42,193 bases of DNA from Anaerolineales bacterium (GTDB taxonomy: Bacteria > Chloroflexota > Anaerolineae > Anaerolineales > Villigracilaceae). The stretch is from NCBI GenBank assembly GCA_016789365.1, contig JAEURH010000019.1:308-42500 (forward strand), given 5' to 3'. The translations under genes were made by a program, and so were the position numbers. Below the pieces are notes generated by a model. It ran no database searches, was not told the DNA's origin, and saw only the letters and a list, made by a program, of their open reading frames with translations. Each line of letters opens with the position of its first letter. The stretch's first letter is position 1. Below, piece after piece: positions 13,716-21,164 of this stretch.

Positions 13716-15365
13716 TTAAGAAATCTTCTTCACTAAATAATATTCCCCACGTTCAAAGCCTCTATCCAAATAATATCCACGCGTGCCAACAGCGGATATG
13801 ACTGCTAATTTTTCAAATCCATTTTGCTTGGCGATTTTTTCTGCTTCTTCAAGCAGACGTGTACCAAGTCCAACATGTTGAGCCGCGCCAGTTTTTTCTG
13901 CACCGACTGCTAACGATTGACCATAGACATGCACTTCACGAATCAATGCGGCACCATTCAAATCAGACAAACCTGTTTCAGGAGATTCTTTGCTTGGCAG
14001 TGATAAACGAATAAAACCAGCGAGTCCATCATCGGCTGTGTCAAAGGAAATAAAATGTTCTTCTGCTTTGCCTGCTGAATAGATTTCATCATGTAATGTC
14101 AGAGAAGATAATTCTACAGTTTTACCTTTTACTTCACGACAACGAATGCACTGACATTTCGTTCCACGTTTTTTCATTTCAGTTTGAATATCTTGACGTA
14201 AACTTGTGCGTGTATTTCCTTCGACAACATTATTTCCAGGAATATCACGAATGACGCGATTGACACGACAGTAACGTGGAATCGTTGGTTTGATATTTAC
14301 AAGCAATTCTACAAGGTCCTCAGTTGTGTACGGATGAAATTCACCACGTTGCCAATATTCATATAACTCGGCATTGGCGAGTAATTGATTTGGATAAATC
14401 TTGATTTCATCAGGGCAGAAATCAGTCCATAGTTTGGCAAAATCTTCACGGTCAGATTGAGGCGTGGCACCTAAAAGATTCGGCATCCAATGTAAAACAA
14501 TTTTGAAGCTAGCCGCACGGAGCAAAGCTACTGCTTGACGTGTACTTTCTACATCATGCCCGCGTTTGTTGATGTCTAAAATATGGTCATCAAAACTTTG
14601 TGCACCGAGTTGAACTTTGGTGACGCCCAAATGACGAAGCCACTTAATTTCATCAGGATTAATTTCATCAGGTCGCGTTTCAATTACCAAACCGACATTA
14701 CGATGATTCGATGTTTCGTTAATCGCCTGTGCTTTTTTTAATTCCACATCAGGGTTATTTGATTTTTCTTGCGGTTCAAGTTTATATTTTTCTTCATTGA
14801 TTTCATTCATGGCATCGAAGCAACGCTTCACAAACCACTCTTGATAATCTCTGCGATACGAAGACCAAGTGCCGCCTAAAATTAATAGCTCAATTTTGTC
14901 AGTGGGATGACCTAAATTTTTTAATGCTTGAATACGTGATGCAACCTGTGTGTATGGGTCAAATTGATGTTCCAAAGCACGCATCGCGCCGGGTTCATCT
15001 GGCAAATAACTTTTTGGCATTCGTACATCGGTTGGACAAAAAATACATTTCCCCGGGCATGGATATGGCTTGGTTAAAACCGTAACAGTCGTCACACCAG
15101 AAAGCGTGCGCATGGGCTTCATGCGGATTCTTTCCAGCAAAGAGGTATCCGGTTCAATGCTTCCTGATGCAACCATTTCGTTATAAGCCGCGACTAATGC
15201 CGCTTTATTCAAATACCCGCCATCTTGTAAAGGATTACGACGAAGCACACTCATTACGTCTTTACCTTCTCGAATTTCATTTAAGACGCGATGAGCCAAC
15301 TCCAATTTTTGCGGAGTGAGTGCGTTTATTTTCTTCCAGCGTTGTCTTTGTTCTAAAAATTCCAT
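13716..15365 (-). CDS. Elp3-type radical SAM / acetyltransferase, tRNA wobble-uridine modifying
   Basis: A 549-residue bacterial Elp3. Established for the family: the enzyme uses acetyl-CoA and radical chemistry to add a carboxymethyl-type group at C5 of U34 in tRNA. The radical-SAM cluster motif CPGKCIFC gives C103, C107 and C110. A Cys-rich zinc site lies near residue 405 (KCQCIRCRE), and a C-terminal GNAT domain follows (HVYGQSLAVG...GLGTRLLEEAEKIA). The N-terminus carries the tRNA-binding leader. No Elp1/2/4-6 exists here, as expected for bacteria. It lies 4 nt after cysH, and a Trm9-like methyltransferase gene diverges from the same operon. Confidence 0.93.
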   Translation of the reverse strand: MEFLEQRQRWKKINALTPQKLELAHRVLNEIREGKDVMSVLRRNPLQDGGYLNKAALVAAYNEMVASGSIEPDTSLLERIRMKPMRTLSGVTTVTVLTKPYPCPGKCIFCPTDVRMPKSYLPDEPGAMRALEHQFDPYTQVASRIQALKNLGHPTDKIELLILGGTWSSYRRDYQEWFVKRCFDAMNEINEEKYKLEPQEKSNNPDVELKKAQAINETSNHRNVGLVIETRPDEINPDEIKWLRHLGVTKVQLGAQSFDDHILDINKRGHDVESTRQAVALLRAASFKIVLHWMPNLLGATPQSDREDFAKLWTDFCPDEIKIYPNQLLANAELYEYWQRGEFHPYTTEDLVELLVNIKPTIPRYCRVNRVIRDIPGNNVVEGNTRTSLRQDIQTEMKKRGTKCQCIRCREVKGKTVELSSLTLHDEIYSAGKAEEHFISFDTADDGLAGFIRLSLPSKESPETGLSDLNGAALIREVHVYGQSLAVGAEKTGAAQHVGLGTRLLEEAEKIAKQNGFEKLAVISAVGTRGYYLDRGFERGEYYLVKKIS

Positions 15366-15369
15366 TACT

Positions 15370-16113
15370 CTATTTTATCTCTAACTCAATTTTCTGTTGA
15401 ATCTCAGAAACACCTTTCTTCTTAAACATATCCGTATGCAAGCCACATTCTACTTTCCCGCGCCCAGTCCAGCGACCTGCGCGTTCATCGTCATTAACGC
15501 CAATGGCTATGGTGCATGGCGCACAGCCAATGCTCCGATACCCTTTTTCAAATAATGGATGCGACGGCAAACTATTTTCTTCCATGTATTGTTTCACATC
15601 TGCTTTCGTCCAATTCAACAATGGATTAATTTTCAGCAAGCCATCATTTTGCAATTCTAAAATTTGTGCATTGGCACGCACAGAAGTTTGGTCGCGCCGA
15701 ATGCCACTAATCCATGCTTTGTAGTTTTGCAGAGCAGTTTGCATCGGGTGCACTTTATGAATATGACAACACAAGTCTGCATCTTCTAATGGCAACGTTC
15801 TCGTGCGCTGACGTGCATACGCATCCCAGCGATGATCACGATACAAATCCACAATATTCAAATCCCAATCACGCGCAATCTGCTCGCGGAACATCAAGGT
15901 TTCCCAAAAATGATAACCCGTATCAATAAAGAAAATTGGTAATTTCGGAATAATGCGTGTTGCCATGTGCAACAACGGCATCGATTGTGTTTGGAACGAC
16001 GAACTCAAAGCAATATTTTGTGAAAAGCGCGTCTCAGCCCATTCAATAATTTCTTGCGGGGTCTTCTCTTCAAACTCTTCTGAAAGTCTTTTTATTTTTT
16101 GTGCCGATAACAT
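15370..16113 (-). CDS. cysH: Assimilatory adenylyl-sulfate reductase (CysH type)
   Basis: A 247-residue PAPS/APS reductase. It carries the four cysteines of the [4Fe-4S] APS-reductase subgroup: CC at 115-116 and CxxC at 197/200. The catalytic Cys223 is in VECGLH. The nucleotide-binding segment is SSSFQTQSM (residues 37-45), and FIDTGYHFWET (62-72) is also typical. It reduces activated sulfate to sulfite with thioredoxin. No other sulfate-assimilation gene is present. It starts the operon with elp3 4 nt downstream. TATAAT (16120-16125, minus) ends 6 nt before the ATG with no Shine-Dalgarno, which predicts a leaderless mRNA. Confidence 0.92.
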   Translation of the reverse strand: MLSAQKIKRLSEEFEEKTPQEIIEWAETRFSQNIALSSSFQTQSMPLLHMATRIIPKLPIFFIDTGYHFWETLMFREQIARDWDLNIVDLYRDHRWDAYARQRTRTLPLEDADLCCHIHKVHPMQTALQNYKAWISGIRRDQTSVRANAQILELQNDGLLKINPLLNWTKADVKQYMEENSLPSHPLFEKGYRSIGCAPCTIAIGVNDDERAGRWTGRGKVECGLHTDMFKKKGVSEIQQKIELEIK

Positions 16114-16119
16114 GCGCGC

Positions 16120-16125
16120 ATTATA
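16120..16125 (-). promoter_or_regulatory. -10 box of cysH-elp3 operon, leaderless geometry
   Basis: A perfect TATAAT on the minus strand, six bases before the cysH ATG (16113). It lies back-to-back with the plus-strand box at 16130-16135 in a 28-bp intergenic space. Confidence 0.6.
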
Positions 16126-16129
16126 CCGT

Positions 16130-16135
16130 TATAAT
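16130..16135 (+). promoter_or_regulatory. -10 box of the Trm9-like gene, leaderless geometry
   Basis: A perfect TATAAT six bases before the ATG at 16142. At 17-bp spacing a four-of-six -35 (ATAACA, 16107-16112) lies inside the start of cysH. Confidence 0.6.
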
Positions 16136-16141
16136 CGCCAC

Positions 16142-16861
16142 ATGAATTCAGACATTGCAAAACAGTTAATTGAACTGAATCGAAGATTTTATAATGATTT
16201 TGGTGATTCTTTTTCCGCTACTCGTCAGCGTTTGCAACCAGGCGTAAAGAAAATTCTTGAAACCATTAAAGAAGATGAATCGGTTTTAGATTTAGGATGT
16301 GGCAACGGGCATTTTCTTAACGAGTTATTTGAATCTGGTCACAAAGCACCGCTTCTCGGTGTAGACTTCAGCCTGCCTCTGCTTCAAGATGCTGAGTCTT
16401 TAAGTGGAGTTGAGTTTTTAGAGGTTGACCTAACGAAATTATCTTTGGAAAGTAGAAAGTGGAAAGAAGAAAGAAGCAAATGGGATATCATCACAATGTT
16501 TGCAACACTACATCATATTCCGTCAAATGAAATTCGATTAGATATTTTGAAAACTGTAAAAACATTACTTAAACCGAATGGAAGATTTATTTTATCAAAT
16601 TGGCAGTTTTTGAATAGTGAAAAGTTGAAAGCGCGAATTCAAGATTGGGGAAAAGTTGGTTTGACAAAAAATGATGTTGATGAAAATGATTATTTGTTAG
16701 ATTGGCGTAGTGGAGGAGATGGCTTGCGTTATGCCCACCATTTTTCAGCGAGCGATTTGCTGGGGTTAGCAACCCAAGTTGAAATGAGAGTCGAAGCGGA
16801 ATTTTTATCTGATGGAGAAAATGGAAAGTTGGGTTTTTATCAGATTTGGTCTTATCGTTAA
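16142..16861 (+). CDS. Class I SAM methyltransferase, Trm9/ALKBH8-like
   Basis: A 239-residue methyltransferase. The SAM motif I is VLDLGCGNGHFL (about residues 49-60), followed by LGVDFS and the post-motif ATLHH. It shares landmarks with Trm9, which methyl-esterifies 5-carboxymethyl-U34 in tRNA: FYNDFGDSFSATR near residues 16-28 (yeast VYNEIAPHFSQTR) and a C-terminal DWRSGGDGLRYAHHF where Trm9 has a W then RYYHLY. I compared these from memory, so the assignment is probable, not proven. The ATG at 16142 is chosen because the TATAAT lies six bases upstream; the longer frame from 15953 would overlap cysH. The 3' end overlaps the convergent cyclase gene by 4 bp. Confidence 0.78.
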   Translation: MNSDIAKQLIELNRRFYNDFGDSFSATRQRLQPGVKKILETIKEDESVLDLGCGNGHFLNELFESGHKAPLLGVDFSLPLLQDAESLSGVEFLEVDLTKLSLESRKWKEERSKWDIITMFATLHHIPSNEIRLDILKTVKTLLKPNGRFILSNWQFLNSEKLKARIQDWGKVGLTKNDVDENDYLLDWRSGGDGLRYAHHFSASDLLGLATQVEMRVEAEFLSDGENGKLGFYQIWSYR

Positions 16862-19800
16862 ATATTATATTTAACTTGATTTCGACCTTTGTGCTTTGCA
16901 ATATACATGGCTTGGTCAGCACGGTTTATCAAAACATCAAGGCTTAATGTGTTTGCATCTACACATGCCACGCCGAGGCTTGCGGTGATATTGATTGACA
17001 GCGTCTCTGAAATTTTAAATGATGTGTTTGAAATGAGAGAACGCAAACGTTCTGCAATGTTAATTGCTAAATCCAAATCGGTATTTGGAAGTAGAAGCAC
17101 AATTTCTTCGCCACCATAACGCCCAACTAAATCCATTTCGCGCACACATTTTTTGCATCTGGAAGCAAATTCTCTTAATACCGTATCACCAACATCATGA
17201 CCATACGTGTCGTTAATGCTTTTGAAGTGGTCAACATCTGCCATAATGGCTGAGAATTTTTTGTTTGCGTTGATAGATTTTTCAAATTCTATTTTCCCTA
17301 ATTCTATTAACCCGCGCCGATTGTAAAGTGTAGTTAGCGGGTCAATGATGGCTTGCTCTTGTTTTTCTTTGAAGATGCGTGCATTTTCAAGCACTACAGC
17401 AACTTGATTTGCAAATATCAATGCCAAGTTTGCATCTTCTTCTGTAAAACTATTTGGTTTAGCACTGTCTATTGCGAGCAAGCCAATGGTTTTATATTGC
17501 ACGATGAGTGGTACACCCAGCCATGAATGAATGTGCTGATTTTGTAATTCACGAAATGCCTTATATTTCAATGGTGCATCGCCCATAACATAAGGCTTGC
17601 CTGTTTCAATGACTACAGTATTGGGGTTATCCCCCGGGATTGGGAAACGCATTTCCAACACTTCTTTAATCATTTCAAAACCACTGCCGCCTACAATTTT
17701 CAACTCATTATTTTCTACCAATTGCACAGAAGCACTGTCGTAAGGAATCACTAGTTTTAATTGTTCCAATATTCGTGCTATGGCTTGCTCAGGCTCTAAG
17801 GTTTCACTAATTGCGGCACTGGCTTTACGAAGGTTTTCAGATTTAACTGCGCGATGTTTGGCTTCTTCTACGGCTTGGAATTTTTCTAAAGCCAATGCAA
17901 CCAAAGCAGAGGCTTGCTCACAAATGGAGATTTCGTCAGCACTGAATTTATGCGATTGATTGAAAGTGAGAATAACCGCACCTAATTTTTTTTGCTCAGC
18001 AATTAGTGGAAGCACCAAAACAGATTGTGTTTGCGCAGGTTGCTGATGAATGTTTACATCTTTGGCGGCATCTTCAATGACCAGTGTATGCCCGGCTTGT
18101 AATACCATTTCGGTGAATGTGCGTTCGCCGGGTGAAGTTTGTATAGAAGTGTAAATATCTTTTTGTGGTCCATAAGCGGCAATTGGAATTGGGCTTTTAT
18201 TTGTTTCATCCCAAACAGTTAAGAAACAACCATTGGCACTTACTAATTCACCCAAACGCTCTACAATAATATTTGCCATTTCTGTTATGTCAGCGGCTCT
18301 TAAGGAAATTTCCACAATTTCGTGCAACAATGCCAGCGTGCGCTGACGGTTAAGTAATTTTTGTTCTGTACGCGCGCGCGTTTCAGCCGCACCAAAAATA
18401 TTTGCCGCCAAATAAAATGACTCTAATTCAGAAGCGCTCCAAATTCGTTCATATCTGCATTCGTCAAACACGATAAACCCCCACCAGCGAAAATCAACAA
18501 AGATAGGCACCACTGCAATGGAAAGGCTTTCTCTCCCTTTATAAAAATCTTGCTCTTCTTGTGGCAAATTTTTAATGATGCTATCTATTGCCAAACCTTG
18601 CGAAAGCCAATCTTCCCATCTGCCAAGACCGCTTTTTCTTAAAGGCACATGTCGCAAAGAAAGATTATCAAGTTGCGGGGTGACAGTAGGCGATGCCCAT
18701 TCATAACACAAGCTTGAATGAACCACATTATTATCAAGATAATTCATCACAACCGAAACACGGCTTACGTCCGCCGCTTGCCCAATTTTCTCTAACACGC
18801 CGGGGATATTACGTTCCCAAGCCGACTCACGCAAAAATTGTTCTGCCGCCAAGCCAATCGATGACATCACCATTTCACGCCGTCGCAACATTTTTTCTGC
18901 TTCTTTTCTTTCAGTAATATCATGCAAAACGAGCATCTTATCTGGTTGGATTAAATTCTCCCCCAACTTTGGCGTTGTGACGGGAGACACGCTTAATTCA
19001 TACACTCGTGCATGCTTGCCCTCCCCAACCGTTACTTCGGTTTCAACATCTGTCTGTGATATGTGTGGTAGCAATTTTTTCGCATACATTGGTGAAATCT
19101 TTTCAAACGGCTGGCCAATTGCTTTTTCTTCTAATGTATTTAACAAATGTTCAGCCATAGCATTAATGTATAAAATCCTTTGTTGCGGGTTTAACACAAT
19201 CACACCATCTTTCATATTTTCTAAAATAGTGATGTGTTCTAAAGGAAGGACTTCTAATAAACGATACTTACTAATTCCCCAAGAAAGTGCTACCGCCATC
19301 GGCAGAAAGAATAAAGGTGTCAGGTCTAAATTTTTGATAAAACCGTTATCGGTTACATAAAGCACGCTACCAACCAATGGCAAGAAGATACTCACAATTA
19401 CAAAACTAATTTGTACGCGATACACCCCCGGCCTTTGAATAAATTCTAGGATTAATACAATGCTGGCAATAATCAAAAGACCATAGGTATAAAGAGTATG
19501 AACCCAAAAGAAAGTCTTAAAATTAAGTTGAAGTAATATCAGCCCTGCTACTTCGGTAAGGGTTTCGTCATCCCACATCAGATGATGAAACTCATTTGTC
19601 CATGCCAGTGCTATCGCAAACGCAGGGATGACAGCAATCAACAACTTTTTTCCAGTGGTAAGTAAATGACGTTTCCCTACAAACTCAAGTGCAAAGAAGA
19701 ACATTGCTATTGGGGCAACCGCCACACCGATATATTGAATTTGAGTAAAGAAAATCTTAGCAGAAATTGAATTGGAAAATAATTCTAGGCTGTATGTTAC

Positions 19801-19950
19801 TGTCCACACAGACATACCCAACATCACCTGTGCAAACGAAGTGACGGCAATGGCAGGTCTCCTGCGCCAAGCATATAACCCCAACCAAGCGAATGGAAAT
19901 GCAGCGACCAGATAAATCCAAGGCACATAAATATCCGGACGGTTAAACAT
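16858..19950 (-). CDS. Large membrane diguanylate cyclase (7TM-PAS-GAF-GGDEF)
   Basis: A 1030-residue cyclase predicted to make c-di-GMP. In order: an N-terminal histidine-kinase-type 7TM sensor (about residues 8-235), a PAS domain (about 245-355, ending HDITERKEAE), three GAF-like domains (about 375-525, 540-690 and 710-855), then a GGDEF domain (870-1030). The active-site loop is GGEEI (946-950) and the inhibitory site RxxD is R937/D940, so product feedback is likely. The DPLTTLYNRRGL opening of the cyclase domain is canonical. There is no EAL or kinase domain. No Shine-Dalgarno is seen before the ATG. The gene is monocistronic. Confidence 0.92.
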   Translation of the reverse strand: MFNRPDIYVPWIYLVAAFPFAWLGLYAWRRRPAIAVTSFAQVMLGMSVWTVTYSLELFSNSISAKIFFTQIQYIGVAVAPIAMFFFALEFVGKRHLLTTGKKLLIAVIPAFAIALAWTNEFHHLMWDDETLTEVAGLILLQLNFKTFFWVHTLYTYGLLIIASIVLILEFIQRPGVYRVQISFVIVSIFLPLVGSVLYVTDNGFIKNLDLTPLFFLPMAVALSWGISKYRLLEVLPLEHITILENMKDGVIVLNPQQRILYINAMAEHLLNTLEEKAIGQPFEKISPMYAKKLLPHISQTDVETEVTVGEGKHARVYELSVSPVTTPKLGENLIQPDKMLVLHDITERKEAEKMLRRREMVMSSIGLAAEQFLRESAWERNIPGVLEKIGQAADVSRVSVVMNYLDNNVVHSSLCYEWASPTVTPQLDNLSLRHVPLRKSGLGRWEDWLSQGLAIDSIIKNLPQEEQDFYKGRESLSIAVVPIFVDFRWWGFIVFDECRYERIWSASELESFYLAANIFGAAETRARTEQKLLNRQRTLALLHEIVEISLRAADITEMANIIVERLGELVSANGCFLTVWDETNKSPIPIAAYGPQKDIYTSIQTSPGERTFTEMVLQAGHTLVIEDAAKDVNIHQQPAQTQSVLVLPLIAEQKKLGAVILTFNQSHKFSADEISICEQASALVALALEKFQAVEEAKHRAVKSENLRKASAAISETLEPEQAIARILEQLKLVIPYDSASVQLVENNELKIVGGSGFEMIKEVLEMRFPIPGDNPNTVVIETGKPYVMGDAPLKYKAFRELQNQHIHSWLGVPLIVQYKTIGLLAIDSAKPNSFTEEDANLALIFANQVAVVLENARIFKEKQEQAIIDPLTTLYNRRGLIELGKIEFEKSINANKKFSAIMADVDHFKSINDTYGHDVGDTVLREFASRCKKCVREMDLVGRYGGEEIVLLLPNTDLDLAINIAERLRSLISNTSFKISETLSINITASLGVACVDANTLSLDVLINRADQAMYIAKHKGRNQVKYNI

Positions 19951-20009
19951 GAGACTTGTTAATAATTTTATACTGAAAATACGTGAAAAAAAATATTAAA
20001 TTATTGATA

Positions 20010-20043
20010 AAAAAACTTCGTACATTTCAGCACGAAGTTTTTT
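20010..20043. terminator. Bidirectional terminator hairpin
   Basis: Arms AAAAAACTTCGT (20010-20021) and ACGAAGTTTTTT (20032-20043) form a perfect 12-bp stem with T-runs on both strands. It lies after the stop codon of the minus-strand gene at 20047 and before the start of the cyclase gene. Confidence 0.8.
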
Positions 20044-20046
20044 TAT

Positions 20047-21030
20047 TTACACAATCACCTTTTGCGGGTTGACCACATATTGCCACCAATTGTTGGCAAT
20101 TCCATTTTGCCTGCCTGCCACGCGCGGAAAATGATTAAACCACCATTTATGATGGGCGCGGATTTCGCCGCCGCCCCATAATGATGAATCAACAATGCGA
20201 ATATCATTTTTGAAATTCGGGAAGTTTAATAACCAATCAAAGCACTCGCTTTTGACGGGTGTTTTATTTCCCCAGTCATAATCGCTTTGGCTGTTTGGTG
20301 CAAAATGAATATTTCCGCAAGCGGCTTTGCCCGGTGCAATTTTGTCGTAGCGTGTGAAACGATTCCACAAGTTTTTATCAGTAGATACTTTGCTGAATGT
20401 TTTTTCCATAATCGATTCGGCACGATGACCAAATGATTCGTGCATTTCACCAATGAATCTTTCATACGAAAAACCCATGATAACAAAACGGCGTTTGCTA
20501 GCAGATGCATTTGCTAACGGTTGTGCATTGCACCAAAACGCATCGGGTCCACCCATGGTTGATTCATAAAAGCCAGCGTGCGGAAATGCAAAAATCCACA
20601 CCTCGTCAATTTCATTATTGGCGATTCGTTGTAAGATGTTAAATTGATTCAAAATGGCATTGTAGTTAACTTCTTGCGGAATATGCGGCGTGGCAACGCG
20701 ATTCAACACATCCAAATATGTTTGAGGCGTGTAGCGGAAGCCGTCGGTTTTGGCGGGAAATTCATTCACATCAATTCTTTCCACAACTTCATAACGTGCT
20801 AAACCGTTACTCGCTTCTAAAATATCGCTGACGAAGCCTTCAATTAAATCAGCAATGTTGTGCCAATTCAGGTGTTTTGAAAGTTTTACACCGCTATCCA
20901 TCATTGGGTCATAATTAATGACTAATACTTTACTATGGGTGACATAAGCAGGCTCGCTGGTATTGTTGGCGGGGTAGCCACGCGGGGCAGGGCGAAAAAC
21001 ATTGAATAGGCGATTGAAAAATTTAAGCAT
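20047..21030 (-). CDS. Conserved hypothetical protein with ExxHxxxGH-like motif
   Basis: A 327-residue protein I do not recognise as a named family. After a basic, amphipathic N-terminus (RLFNVFRP) with no clear signal peptide, it has a β-strand VLVINYDPMMDSGVKLS (about 35-51) and EVWIFAFPHAGFYESTMGG (about 142-160). A block rich in possible metal ligands follows: SYERFIGEMHESFGHRAES (about 188-206). WNRFTRYD and a C-terminal HHKWWFNHFPR segment end the protein. The His/Glu spacing is not the classic HExxH zinc-protease motif. Trp, His and Asn are abundant, as in carbohydrate-active or surface proteins. GAGGT at 21036-21040 supports the start. Confidence 0.7.
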   Translation of the reverse strand: MLKFFNRLFNVFRPAPRGYPANNTSEPAYVTHSKVLVINYDPMMDSGVKLSKHLNWHNIADLIEGFVSDILEASNGLARYEVVERIDVNEFPAKTDGFRYTPQTYLDVLNRVATPHIPQEVNYNAILNQFNILQRIANNEIDEVWIFAFPHAGFYESTMGGPDAFWCNAQPLANASASKRRFVIMGFSYERFIGEMHESFGHRAESIMEKTFSKVSTDKNLWNRFTRYDKIAPGKAACGNIHFAPNSQSDYDWGNKTPVKSECFDWLLNFPNFKNDIRIVDSSLWGGGEIRAHHKWWFNHFPRVAGRQNGIANNWWQYVVNPQKVIV

Positions 21031-21078
21031 ACAACCTCTTTTTTACACTCAGTTAAATTGCTTGAAAATTATTTTTTA

Positions 21079-21155
21079 ACCAGAGATGAACAAAGATAAA
21101 CGGAGTTTTATTCATATTTACCAACAATCTATGTTTATCTCCGTTTACCTCTGGT
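21079..21155. repeat. ACCAGAG...CTCTGGT inverted repeat, copy 2 of the family
   Basis: Arms ACCAGAG (21079-21085) and CTCTGGT (21149-21155), with internal pairing GATAAACGGAG/CTCCGTTTA. It occupies the gap between the genes at 20047 and 21165 and is related to the elements at 7581, 24601 and 35546. Confidence 0.65.
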
Positions 21156-21164
21156 GAATGATTC

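Noticed and set aside
15953-16141. A 63-residue N-terminal extension of the methyltransferase
   Set aside because: The open frame runs antisense through the start of cysH. The ATG at 16142 has a TATAAT six bases upstream, and the protein from there has normal family length.
20430-20470. HExxH zinc-protease motif in the hypothetical protein
   Set aside because: The sequence is HESFGH, with three residues between Glu and the second His, so it does not meet the motif.
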